The translations under genes were made by a program, and so were the position numbers. Shown here piece after piece: positions 35,987 to 44,165 of a DNA stretch of 64,000 nt (positions within the stretch are counted from its first letter, which is position 1; each line of letters starts with the position of its first letter). Source of the stretch: Selenomonas sp. AE3005 (GTDB lineage: Bacteria > Bacillota > Negativicutes > Selenomonadales > Selenomonadaceae). The notes below the pieces were generated by a model. It worked only from the letters and a program-made list of their open reading frames with translations, was not told the origin of the DNA and made no database searches. Location: positions 310,001-374,000 of the forward strand of contig NZ_JMME01000001.1 in the NCBI RefSeq assembly GCF_000686945.1, written 5' to 3'.

Positions 35987-37062
35987 AAATTTTGACAGTA
36001 GTAGGTGCAAGGCCACAGTTTATTAAGGCCGCGGTGGTATCCCATGTCCTGCGGCAAAAGCATACGGAAATACTGGTACATACCGGCCAACATTTTGACT
36101 ATAACATGAGCCAGCAGTTTTTCGATGAACTGGATATTCCCGCGCCGGATTACAATCTGGGCATCAGCGGCGGCAGCCATGGCGAAATGACGGGCAAAAT
36201 GCTGATGGAGATTGAAAAAGTGCTGGTCAAGGAACAGCCGGACTGGCTGCTTCTTTATGGCGATACCAATTCAACCCTAGCAGGCGCCTTGGCGGCGGCC
36301 AAGCTCCATATTCCCATCTGCCATGTGGAGGCGGGAACCCGTACCCATAGCCGTACCAACCCTGAGGAAATCAACCGCATCTGCACCGACCATGTGTCCA
36401 GCCTTTTGCTGGCCAGCACCCAAAGCGGCATGGAGGATATGGCAAAGGAGGGGCTTGCCGGACGTGGCCAGCTGGTGGGCGACCCCATGTACGATGCCTT
36501 TATCCAGTACAGCGGCAAGAAAAATATCGCCGATATCGAATTGCAGCTCTTAAACGGCGGCACAGCCCGGGTGCCGGAAAAGTATTGTTACTTGACCTGT
36601 CACCGTGAGGAAAACACCAATCGGGATGAGGATTTGCAGGAGATTTTCAAGGCCATGGAGAGCCTTGATATGCCGGTAATTTATCCCGTCCATCCGCGAA
36701 ATCATGCAAGAGCCCTGCGCCTGGCAGAGAAAATGCTGCTGACCAATATCATCCTGGCCCAGCCAGTGGGCTATCTCGAAAGTGCCTGCCTGGTCAAACA
36801 TGCCCAGTGCGTTGTCACAGATTCCGGCGGCTTGCAGAGAGAAGCGTTCTTTGCCGGGAAGAAGTGCGTGACCATACTGCCCTTTGTCGTCTGGGCTGAA
36901 ACTATGGTGGGGAATCGCAATAATTTAGCGTCTCCGAAGGCCGAAGATATTTTAGCAAAATTGCAATTGCCACAAACAATAGATGAGGATTATCAGCCTT
37001 TTGGTGATGGGAAAGCATCTGAGAAAATTGTAGCAGCCATGGAAAATGCGGAAAGGAAGTAA
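35983..37062 (+). CDS. UDP-N-acetylglucosamine 2-epimerase family (WbpI-like)
   Basis: This non-hydrolysing 2-epimerase (359 residues) starts MKILTVVGARPQFIKAA. It has HTGQHFD, GDTNSTLAGALAAAKLHIPICHVEAGTRT, HREENT and TDSGGLQREAFF, all UDP-HexNAc 2-epimerase motifs. In context it most likely converts UDP-GlcNAc(3NAc)A to UDP-ManNAc(3NAc)A (WbpI role) rather than making plain UDP-ManNAc. It overlaps the WbpB-like gene (ATGA). Confidence 0.85.
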   Translation: MKILTVVGARPQFIKAAVVSHVLRQKHTEILVHTGQHFDYNMSQQFFDELDIPAPDYNLGISGGSHGEMTGKMLMEIEKVLVKEQPDWLLLYGDTNSTLAGALAAAKLHIPICHVEAGTRTHSRTNPEEINRICTDHVSSLLLASTQSGMEDMAKEGLAGRGQLVGDPMYDAFIQYSGKKNIADIELQLLNGGTARVPEKYCYLTCHREENTNRDEDLQEIFKAMESLDMPVIYPVHPRNHARALRLAEKMLLTNIILAQPVGYLESACLVKHAQCVVTDSGGLQREAFFAGKKCVTILPFVVWAETMVGNRNNLASPKAEDILAKLQLPQTIDEDYQPFGDGKASEKIVAAMENAERK

Positions 37063-37067
37063 CGATA

Positions 37068-37649
37068 GTGGTAAATGAAAAAGAATATTTCGCGCATGAA
37101 ACGGCAGTGGTAGATAATGGTGCAAAAATTGGCAAGGACACGCATATCTGGCATTTTTCGCATGTAATGGGCGGTGCAGAAATCGGTGAAGGCTGCAACT
37201 TGGGGCAGAATGTCTTTGTTGCTAACGATGTAAAAATCGGCAACAAGGTCAAGATTCAAAACAATGTCAGTGTGTATGAAGGCGTGCAGTTGGAGGATTA
37301 CGTGTTCTGCGGTCCCAGTATGGTATTTACGAATGTGCGCACGCCGCGTTGCGAATATCCGCGCAATACATCAAAGGATTATGCAGATACCATTGTTAAA
37401 CGTGGCGCAAGTATTGGCGCGAATGCGACGATTGTTTGTGGTACAACCCTGGGTAAGAATGCTTTTGTAGGCGCAGGTTCTACGGTAACCAAGGATGTGC
37501 CGGATTACGCTATGGTGTATGGCAATCCCGCCAGAATCAAGGGGTATATGTGTGCCTGTGGCGATACCATCGTGGATGCTAATGCGAAGGAACTGCATTG
37601 CGACCGTTGTGGTGTGCATGTGAAATTAAATAAAGAAGGTGCGAAATAA
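37068..37649 (+). CDS. UDP-sugar N-acetyltransferase with left-handed beta-helix (WbpD-like)
   Basis: The hexapeptide repeats (GAKIGKDTHIW, GEGCNLGQNVFVANDVKIGNKVKI, GASIGANATIVCGTTLGKNAFVGAGS) form a left-handed beta-helix acetyltransferase. In the WbpD role it acetylates the 3-amino group using acetyl-CoA. After the helix comes CACGDTIVDANAKELHCDRCG, a four-Cys pattern (two pairs) that looks like a zinc ribbon, an addition not in the minimal WbpD. Start is GTG 37068 after AGGAAG; 193 residues. It abuts the DegT gene at 37650 with no gap. Confidence 0.85.
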   Translation: MVNEKEYFAHETAVVDNGAKIGKDTHIWHFSHVMGGAEIGEGCNLGQNVFVANDVKIGNKVKIQNNVSVYEGVQLEDYVFCGPSMVFTNVRTPRCEYPRNTSKDYADTIVKRGASIGANATIVCGTTLGKNAFVGAGSTVTKDVPDYAMVYGNPARIKGYMCACGDTIVDANAKELHCDRCGVHVKLNKEGAK

Positions 37650-38744
37650 ATGATTCCTTTCGTAGATATGGCCGCACAGCAGGCTTCTATTAAAGATGAA
37701 CTGGACAAGCGGCTGGCGGATGTGCTGGCTTCGGGCAAATTTATTCTTGGCCCCGAGGTCAAAGAATTAGAAGAAAAACTAGCTGACTATGTGGGCACGA
37801 AATACTGTATTACCTGTGCCAGCGGTACGGATGCTTTGCAGATTGCCTTGATGGCTTTAAACATTGGTGCTGGTGATGAAGTGATTACCACGGCATTTAC
37901 TTATATTGCCACAGGTGAAGTTATTGCTCAGGTCGGTGCAACGCCAGTATTCGTGGATATTGACCCTGTGACCTATAATATTGACCCGTCAAAAATCGAA
38001 GCAGCCATCACGGATAAGACAAAAGCTATTATTCCGGTCAGTCTTTATGGTCAGTGCGCAGACTTTGACGAAATCAATGCCATTGCGGAAAAACATAATC
38101 TCGCCGTAATCGAAGATGGTGCGCAGAGTTTTGGCGCGACTTATAAAGGAAAACGTTCCTGTGGGCTGTCTACCATTGGTTGCACCAGTTTCTTTCCGAC
38201 TAAGCCGTTAGGCTGTTATGGGGATGGTGGTGCTATCTTTACCGATGATGAAAACCTGGCCAAGGCTATGGACCAGATTCACCGTCATGGTCAGGACAGA
38301 AGATACCATCATATTCGCATGGGCTTGAACAGCCGTCTGGATACGTTGCAGGCGGCTGTCTTACTGGCAAAAATGACGAAGTTCGATGAAGAAATTAAAC
38401 GTCGGGAAGAAGTGGGTAAACGTTATACCAGCCTGTTCAAGGACATTAAAGGCGTAAAAACGCCGACCGTCAAAGATGACAATACTTGCGTTTATGCCCA
38501 GTACACCATCGTAGTGGAAAATCGTGACGAATTGCAGGCTAAGCTAAAGGAAAAAGGTATTCCAACCGCGGTACATTATCCGATTCCCTTGAACAAACAG
38601 CCTATCTTCGAAAATATGAGCCATGTAGGCGCGATTCCAAATGCCGAATATGTGGCAGAGCATGTAATCAGCTTACCTATGAGTGCATGGTTGAAGGATA
38701 AAGATATGGATTATATTGTGGAGGCTATTAAGGAATTGGTTTAA
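37650..38744 (+). CDS. DegT/DnrJ/EryC1-family sugar aminotransferase (WbpE-like)
   Basis: This PLP enzyme (364 residues) has ASGTDALQIALMAL, IEDGAQSFGATYKGKRSCG and the Schiff-base Lys185 in SFFPTKPLGCYGDGGA. In the WbpE role it aminates C3 of the UDP-3-keto-GlcNAcA made by the WbpB-like enzyme, using glutamate. With the four preceding genes it completes a full set for UDP-2,3-diacetamido-2,3-dideoxy-D-mannuronic acid. It ends with a hairpin shared with the convergent HicAB unit. Confidence 0.88.
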   Translation: MIPFVDMAAQQASIKDELDKRLADVLASGKFILGPEVKELEEKLADYVGTKYCITCASGTDALQIALMALNIGAGDEVITTAFTYIATGEVIAQVGATPVFVDIDPVTYNIDPSKIEAAITDKTKAIIPVSLYGQCADFDEINAIAEKHNLAVIEDGAQSFGATYKGKRSCGLSTIGCTSFFPTKPLGCYGDGGAIFTDDENLAKAMDQIHRHGQDRRYHHIRMGLNSRLDTLQAAVLLAKMTKFDEEIKRREEVGKRYTSLFKDIKGVKTPTVKDDNTCVYAQYTIVVENRDELQAKLKEKGIPTAVHYPIPLNKQPIFENMSHVGAIPNAEYVAEHVISLPMSAWLKDKDMDYIVEAIKELV

Positions 38745-38755
38745 GGGTATAAAAA

Positions 38756-38780
38756 TTGACGGGTCATTTTGACCCGTCAA
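38756..38780 (-). terminator. Shared hairpin between wbpE-like gene and hicB
   Basis: TTGACGGGTC and GACCCGTCAA form a 10-bp stem around ATTTT. The T run is on the minus-strand side, so it chiefly terminates hicAB. A degenerate copy of this segment recurs next to the hicB remnant at 51.4 kb. Confidence 0.7.
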
Positions 38781-38789
38781 GAATTATGC

Positions 38790-39173
38790 TTATGCTGTAT
38801 GGAAGGCATCGTTGCGGGAAAGAAGGTACATGCAATACTGATTCATGCTGATGCCCTCGCGTTTGGCGTGTTCAGCAAGTGCTTTGTGAAGCCCTTTGGG
38901 AATACGGAGTTTGAACTGCCCGGAATATTGATTGACTGTTTCTTCCGTAGGCTCGGGGATATCAATACCATCTTCAAGAGCAGATAATAGCCACTCGCGT
39001 TTTGCATCTTCGGCATTGCGGGCAACAGAATCCAATGTTTCGCCGCAGGTAATGCAGCCGGGAAGCTCCGGATAGCGGGCACCATAGCCGCCTTCAACAG
39101 TATCCGGTATGATTTCTAATTTATAAGGAAGGGCGAGATAGTAGTCAATCGTTTTTGTCTGCTTCATCTTCAT
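38790..39173 (-). CDS. hicB: HicB-family antitoxin
   Basis: HicB neutralises the HicA mRNA interferase and represses the operon. The N-terminal partial RNase-H-like domain shows DYYLALPYKLEIIPDTVEGGYGARYPELPGCITCGET. The C-terminal DNA-binding part is RHH-like: QFKLRIPKGLHKALAEHAKREGISMNQYCMYLLSR. Its start overlaps the hicA 3' end by about 29 nt; ATG 39173 or 39167 are both possible. A decayed near-copy of its C-terminal part lies at 51409-51546. Confidence 0.85.
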   Translation of the reverse strand: MKMKQTKTIDYYLALPYKLEIIPDTVEGGYGARYPELPGCITCGETLDSVARNAEDAKREWLLSALEDGIDIPEPTEETVNQYSGQFKLRIPKGLHKALAEHAKREGISMNQYCMYLLSRNDAFHTA

Positions 39174-39405
39174 CAATCCTTTCGATGGTCTCTTTGACCA
39201 AAATGATGTAAATACGCTTGATGGGCTCGTGAGTAGGAATGGTTATGCTGTTATAACCTTCCTTACGAAAAGTAGCATGGCTGCTGCCGCCATGGGGAAA
39301 CTTTAGCGTGTAGCCGTAGGATAAAAGGACTTTCTTAACTTCGTCAAAACGCAGTCCTTTGTCTAAGTTTTTGATGCGTTGCAGAAGTTTGTCGAATTTG
39401 GACAT
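39145..39405 (-). CDS. hicA: HicA-family toxin (mRNA interferase)
   Basis: HicA is a dsRBD-like ribonuclease that cleaves mRNA. At 86 residues it has the family order MSKFDKLLQRIKNLDKG, FDEVKKVLLSYGY, then HGGSSHATFRK with catalytic His43. It is encoded first in the operon, as usual for hicAB. Upstream lies a strong minus-strand promoter. The gene pair separates the uronic-acid genes from the following surface-modification genes. Confidence 0.85.
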   Translation of the reverse strand: MSKFDKLLQRIKNLDKGLRFDEVKKVLLSYGYTLKFPHGGSSHATFRKEGYNSITIPTHEPIKRIYIILVKETIERIDEDEADKND

Positions 39406-39427
39406 GGTAACACCTCGATTTATGTTT

Positions 39428-39457
39428 ATTATACCGTGGTGTTATATATGGTGTCAA
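39428..39457 (-). promoter_or_regulatory. Promoter/operator of hicAB-1
   Basis: On the minus strand -35 TTGACA (39452-39457) and -10 TATAAT (39428-39433) have an 18-nt spacer. TGGTGT occurs twice, 12 nt apart (39437-39442 and 39449-39454 on the plus strand), within the promoter, a likely HicB operator. Confidence 0.8.
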
Positions 39458-39514
39458 TGAGAACTTCGGAAGGAAGAATAAAGTTCTCAATAGCAGAGAA
39501 AGTGCAATGGCGTG

Positions 39515-39725
39515 AGTGGTGTTAGTCTGACTCCGATACCCATATCTTCATGCGGGATTGGTGGTTGGATGCAGAGTCATGCCACACTTTCTCTATACAA
39601 AACAAAATTGCATGGTTTTGATGTGATTGCTCAGCCTATATTTACGCCCAAATTGGGCTCGTATCAAACGGCCAAACAAATTTTACAATTTGCTATGGTA
39701 TGGCAAGCAGGTCGTAGCAAACCTA
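39515..39725 (+). pseudogene. Decayed fragment of a FemAB/GNAT-like gene
   Basis: One frame reads IFMRDWWLDAES and another reads QPIFTPKLGSYQTAKQ. These match PIYSRDWWLDAVA and the PPLTQKLGPWLSY region of the intact gene just downstream, in the same order and spacing. The frame shift between them and the loss of the rest show a degenerate paralogue remnant. Confidence 0.6.
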
Positions 39726-39746
39726 ATCTAAGTGGAGGAGATTATT

Positions 39747-40727
39747 TTGACGAGCAAGGAAAGATACCGCAAGTTATGTGCGGAGGAGCCGAGCATACCC
39801 ATATATTCACGGGATTGGTGGCTGGATGCAGTGGCACCTGGGGGATGGGATGTCGTGACGGTGGAGAAGAATGAAAAAATCATCGCTGCTATGCCCTATG
39901 TAACGGCAAAGAAGTATGGATTTACCCGTATTGTTATGCCGCCGCTGACGCAAAAGCTGGGCCCGTGGCTTTCCTATCCTGCTGGTCAGAAATACTCAAA
40001 GAAACTGGATTATGAGAAAAAGACTTTTAATGAATTGATTGAAAAGCTTCCAATGGTGGATGCATTCCATCAGAATTTTGACTACCGCATTGAAAACTGG
40101 TTGCCCTTTTACTGGCAGGGATTTTCGCAAAGTACCCGCTATACCTATGTACTAGATGACCTTAGTGATATGGCGGCCGTTGAAAAAGGCTTTGCTCATG
40201 CTAAGCGGCAGAATATCAAAAAGGCTTTGGATAGCAGTTTGACGGTGAAATTTGACTTGTCAGCGAAAGCATTTTATCAGCATCATCAAATGACACTGGG
40301 GAAGCAGAATCTGTATGACAAGTCAGTGAGTTACAGTTTTGAACTATTCCAACGGATTTATGATGCTTGCTACGCCCACAATGCTGGGAGGACGATTTAT
40401 GCTGAAGATGTGGATGGTCATATTCAAGCAGCACTTTTTGTGATATGGGATGAGAATAGCGCCTATGACCTTATTAGTACTATTGATCCAGATTACCGCA
40501 AGTATGGCGCAGCAACGTTATTAGTTTGGGAAATGATAAAGTTTGTGGCCGACAAGACAAAGCGGTTTGATTTTGAAGGCAGTATGATTGAGGGCGTGGA
40601 AAATTCCTTCCGCAAGTTTGGGGCGAAGCAATATCCTTACTTCAATATCAGTAAAATATATAACAAGCGGCTGAAAGGCTTGCATCATTTGAAAGAAGTT
40701 CTTCGCATATTAAGAGGGCGAAATTAA
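39747..40727 (+). CDS. FemAB/GNAT-fold transferase of cell-envelope type
   Basis: The 326-residue product resembles the acyl-CoA N-acyltransferase fold of FemAB-like and polysaccharide-locus proteins. It has RDWWLDAVAPGGWDVVTVEK, PPLTQKLGPWLSYPAG near the N-terminus, YVLDDLSDM, and a C-terminal GNAT-like half with YDLISTIDPDYRKYGAATLLVWEMIKF and FDFEGSMIEGVENSFRKFGA. Such proteins transfer amino acids or acyl groups to lipid-linked sugars; the substrate here is unknown. I chose TTG 39747 because GGAGGAG lies 7 nt upstream. The next gene overlaps by one base. Confidence 0.7.
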   Translation: MTSKERYRKLCAEEPSIPIYSRDWWLDAVAPGGWDVVTVEKNEKIIAAMPYVTAKKYGFTRIVMPPLTQKLGPWLSYPAGQKYSKKLDYEKKTFNELIEKLPMVDAFHQNFDYRIENWLPFYWQGFSQSTRYTYVLDDLSDMAAVEKGFAHAKRQNIKKALDSSLTVKFDLSAKAFYQHHQMTLGKQNLYDKSVSYSFELFQRIYDACYAHNAGRTIYAEDVDGHIQAALFVIWDENSAYDLISTIDPDYRKYGAATLLVWEMIKFVADKTKRFDFEGSMIEGVENSFRKFGAKQYPYFNISKIYNKRLKGLHHLKEVLRILRGRN

Positions 40728-42100
40728 TGTTAGTTATTCATTGCAATAATAATTTTCGGCCAGAACGGGAATATATTTTGTCTTGTATATTCCATGACTT
40801 TTGGCAGGTGGATTATGAAATAAAATACGAAAAACGATCGGATATAGAAATAGAGTTTGCTGATATGCGGCTATATGTTGCAGATACCTTTCTGCAAATG
40901 CGGGAAGATGACTGGCTGACTTTGACAACGCTGCCTCAGCAGCCCTTGGCGCACGTAATGGTGCCGGAAGAATATGATACTTGTGTGACGGATAGGGACT
41001 TGCCGGTAATTTATGGTGGTTCTAGTGCGAAGTTGTTCGCACCGGATGATAGGCATTGTACATTAGATATTTTCGGTTCGGCGCTGTTCATGCTTACCCG
41101 TTACGAAGAAGTAGTGAAAAAAGAGCGGGATGCATTGGATAGATTTTCAGCTATGGATTCATTGGCGTATCAGGAAGGATTCTTGGAACGACCCATCATC
41201 AATGAGTATTTGGAAATTCTGTGGCAGTGGCTAAGTAACCATTTCCCAGAGTTGAAGCGGAAAGAACGGCAGTTTGCGATTATGCCCACACATGATGTGG
41301 ATAATCCCTTTTGGAGCCTGGGAGTTAATTGGTATCATCGCGGACGAATGTTGGCAGGAGATATTCTGAAGCGGCGGGATTTTTCGCTGGCAAAAGAACA
41401 TCTTGGCTATATAGCCAATGCTGTCAGCGGAAAATATGCCGCTGACCCGCACAATACCTTTGACATGATTATGGATATCAGCGAAGAACATAATCTGACC
41501 AGTCATTTCTACTTTATGACGGCTCAAGGAAGGGACGATAAGGATGGCAATTATGACATCATGCACCCGGAGGTTAGGAAACTGGCTTGTAGAATGATGG
41601 AACGGGGACACAAAATAGGGATACATCCTGGCTTTGGAAGTAAGGATACGGCGCAGCTTATCAAGAATGATACCGACAGACTGCGGCGGATGATTGCAGC
41701 AGAAAAAATTCCCGTGGATAGCTTCGGCGGCCGCCAACATTATCTGCATTGGAGTGCACCACATACTTGGCAGTATTATGAGCAGGCAGGGATAATTTAC
41801 GATACCACGCTGAGTTATGCCGACCATATTGGTTTTCGCTGTGGGATTTGCTATGAATACCCCGTGTACAATGTGGCAACCCATGAGCAATATAGTCTGC
41901 ATGAATATCCGCTGGCGGTGATGGAATGCAGCGGATTGGCGGAGCGGTATATGAATCTTTCCTATGAGGAAATGCTGAAAAGGTGCCGGGTGCTAAAAGA
42001 TAAGGTTAAGAAGTATCAAGGCATTTTTGTGATACTGTGGCATAATACCAGCTTTATGACGGAGGACGATGTAGTGTGCTATCGAGGAATTTTGGCATGA
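40727..42100 (+). CDS. Polysaccharide-deacetylase-like protein with DUF7033-type N-terminus
   Basis: This 457-residue cytosolic-looking protein has an N-terminal domain of the type found before NodB-like deacetylases in polysaccharide loci (LDIFGSALFMLTRYEEV). A NodB-like half follows with MPTHDVDNPFW (the metal Asp motif) and GHKIGIHPGFGS (the His-x3-His-like motif), and a final VILWHNTSF. It could deacetylate a sugar on the glycan precursor. Deacetylase activity is inferred. It overlaps both neighbours (TAATG and ATGA), so the three modification genes are translationally coupled. Confidence 0.72.
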   Translation: MLVIHCNNNFRPEREYILSCIFHDFWQVDYEIKYEKRSDIEIEFADMRLYVADTFLQMREDDWLTLTTLPQQPLAHVMVPEEYDTCVTDRDLPVIYGGSSAKLFAPDDRHCTLDIFGSALFMLTRYEEVVKKERDALDRFSAMDSLAYQEGFLERPIINEYLEILWQWLSNHFPELKRKERQFAIMPTHDVDNPFWSLGVNWYHRGRMLAGDILKRRDFSLAKEHLGYIANAVSGKYAADPHNTFDMIMDISEEHNLTSHFYFMTAQGRDDKDGNYDIMHPEVRKLACRMMERGHKIGIHPGFGSKDTAQLIKNDTDRLRRMIAAEKIPVDSFGGRQHYLHWSAPHTWQYYEQAGIIYDTTLSYADHIGFRCGICYEYPVYNVATHEQYSLHEYPLAVMECSGLAERYMNLSYEEMLKRCRVLKDKVKKYQGIFVILWHNTSFMTEDDVVCYRGILA

Positions 42101-42675
42101 ATATTATAAGGAAGATCATTAACTCTAGCCATTATGTGCTAAAATATTGCATTTTTGTCCGCAATATCAGTATAGTCTATGCTATCGATTCGGTAGGTTA
42201 TAGCCCTCGATACAGCGCGGATGTGCGCCATGTTACAGCAGAGAACGTGGGCGATGCCGGAATTTTTCAGGCAGATCATTACTTGCAAAGTTTTCATGAA
42301 TTTTTACAACGAGGAGATGAGGGGTATTATGCCTATCTGGATGGCAAATGTGCCCACCGTTCCTGGGCTCTTCATAATGGTGTGATGGATGTGGACATTT
42401 TCTATCATCGTCAGCTGAAGGAAAATGAAGTTTTTATCCATTGGTGTGAGACAGCAGATTGGGCGAGGGGACATAATCTGTATCCTGCAACGTTGGGGCA
42501 GATTATTGTCGATAATCCCGGTAAGCGAGTGTGTATATCTGTAAATAGAAATAATGTAGCATCCAGAAGAGGGATTGAAAAGGCAGGGTTTGAATTGCAG
42601 GAAAAAGTAACAACTACAGTGGTGTTAGGTATGAAATGGACATCTATAGAAAACATAGCGACTAATGTGTACTGA
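42097..42675 (+). CDS. GNAT-family acyltransferase
   Basis: This 192-residue protein has a GNAT-like C-terminal half. ARGHNLYPATLGQIIVD corresponds to the acetyl-CoA binding helix, and ISVNRNNVASRRGIEKAGFELQ is the classical motif B end. The N-terminal portion is divergent. Start ATG 42097 overlaps the deacetylase stop (ATGA) and follows GAGGAA. It probably N- or O-acylates a sugar of the surface glycan; substrate unknown. Confidence 0.68.
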   Translation: MNIIRKIINSSHYVLKYCIFVRNISIVYAIDSVGYSPRYSADVRHVTAENVGDAGIFQADHYLQSFHEFLQRGDEGYYAYLDGKCAHRSWALHNGVMDVDIFYHRQLKENEVFIHWCETADWARGHNLYPATLGQIIVDNPGKRVCISVNRNNVASRRGIEKAGFELQEKVTTTVVLGMKWTSIENIATNVY

Positions 42676-42744
42676 GGGGGACGTCTATATAAAGAAATTT
42701 TATGTACCGTATCTTGATATACAGATCAAAGCAAGTGAAGTAGC

Positions 42745-42840
42745 ATGAAAAAGTTACACATTATCATTATTGCGCAAGGCGTGTCATTCATAATACAGCC
42801 ACTGATTGATTCAGATAAGGAGGGAGGGGCAGATTGCTAA
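42745..42840 (+). pseudogene. Fragment ORF between GNAT and flippase genes
   Basis: A 31-codon frame begins MKKLHIIIIAQGVSFIIQPL and looks like the first strand-helix of a Rossmann-type enzyme (perhaps a formyltransferase-like protein), cut off after about 25 residues. It contains the flippase ribosome site. Probably a deletion remnant. Confidence 0.35.
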
Positions 42841-44150
42841 GAAATATTCTGACATTGTTGACAGGCACTCTGTTTGCTCAGGCGGTAACGATACTGGCGT
42901 CACCTATTCTCAGTCGCTTGTACAATCCTGATGATTTTGGAGTATCGGCTTTATATGCAGCATTAGTGGGAGCTGGGACTATTGTCGCTACAGGGAGTCT
43001 GGAGTTGGGAATATTGTTGCCTCGACAGGAACGAACAGCGTATCATGTGGCAATGGCAAGTGTTATTTGTAGTTTTGCTTTTGGAATTATCTCTTTTAGT
43101 ATTGTATGTTTGCTGCATGATGAGATATGTTTGTGGCTTAACAATCCTTATTTTGATGTTTGGCTTTATTTGGTGCCGTTTGGAATTGTAATATCTGCGG
43201 TGTCAGGTGTTATACAAAATTGGATCAATCGGCATAAGGAATACAAACTAATGACTTCTGTGCGAATGGCACAATCTATGATAACAGTAGGGCTTAATCT
43301 TATACTTGGAATGAGGAAGTTTATTACTGGAGGCTTAGTAATTGGTGCGTTTGTTGGTAGCTTGGCTGGTGTGATGTTGTTATGGAGCCATGTTCGACAA
43401 AATGTGCATGATTTTGTTTTGAATCGAAGTAAACTATTGGGGGTTATAAGTAGGTATAAGGATTTTCCTCGATATAATATGTTTTCACAGCTGCTCAATA
43501 ATTTATCAGCATCTTTGCCAGTATTTATGTTAGGCATATTTTTTTCCCCAGAAGTAGTCGGCTTGTTTGCTATGGCTAATCGATGTGTGAGTTTGCCGAT
43601 GTCCGTAATTGGCGGTAGTACAGCACAAGTATATATTCAACAAAGTGCTGAATTACGTTGGCAACCGGAAAAACTGCGCAATCTTACTGAATCAGTGTTC
43701 AGCAAATTGCTAATGTTATCTATGTTGCCTTTTACCGTTTTATTTGGCTTTGGGGATTATATTTTTGCTTTTGTATTTGGCGATAATTGGAGAATCGCGG
43801 GAGAGTATGCTCAAATACTTTGTCCTTGGCTGGTGTTTGTATTTATCGGTTCACCTATATCATCACTACTGTTGGTATTGGATAGACAAAAGGAGAGCCT
43901 GATTTTTAACGTGTCAATCTTTATCTTGCGTATGCTGGCTTTTGTGGTGGGCGGATATTATATGGCAGATGCAGAAGTAACGTTGATGTTATATAGTGGC
44001 GTAGGATTTTGTATGTGGGTAGGTTTGCAGGGGTACATTCAACGGTTAGCAGGTATTCCGTTGGGAAAATCAGTAAGGGAAATTTTGTTGTATATTGTTG
44101 TTCCGTTTGTGGCTGTATGGTTGCTGAGAATCTTATGTTTTAGATTATAA
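42834..44150 (+). CDS. Wzx-like polysaccharide flippase (MOP superfamily)
   Basis: This 438-residue multi-pass membrane protein has about 12 predicted helices. The N-terminus LTLLTGTLFAQAVTILASPILSRLYNPDDFG is characteristic of Wzx/RfbX transporters that move undecaprenyl-linked repeat units to the outer leaflet. PMSVIGGSTAQVYIQQSAEL and the ILCPWLVFVFIGSPISSLLLVLDRQK segment are also family-like. Start is TTG 42834, 8 nt after AGGGAGGGG. It complements the Wzy and Wzz proteins of the locus. Confidence 0.87.
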   Translation: MLRNILTLLTGTLFAQAVTILASPILSRLYNPDDFGVSALYAALVGAGTIVATGSLELGILLPRQERTAYHVAMASVICSFAFGIISFSIVCLLHDEICLWLNNPYFDVWLYLVPFGIVISAVSGVIQNWINRHKEYKLMTSVRMAQSMITVGLNLILGMRKFITGGLVIGAFVGSLAGVMLLWSHVRQNVHDFVLNRSKLLGVISRYKDFPRYNMFSQLLNNLSASLPVFMLGIFFSPEVVGLFAMANRCVSLPMSVIGGSTAQVYIQQSAELRWQPEKLRNLTESVFSKLLMLSMLPFTVLFGFGDYIFAFVFGDNWRIAGEYAQILCPWLVFVFIGSPISSLLLVLDRQKESLIFNVSIFILRMLAFVVGGYYMADAEVTLMLYSGVGFCMWVGLQGYIQRLAGIPLGKSVREILLYIVVPFVAVWLLRILCFRL

Positions 44151-44165
44151 ATTGGAGTGAAAAAA

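Noticed and set aside
39512-39874. 120-codon plus-strand ORF overlapping the FemAB-like gene
   Set aside because: It joins the decayed FemAB-like fragment to an out-of-frame reading of the intact gene, so it is not one real protein.
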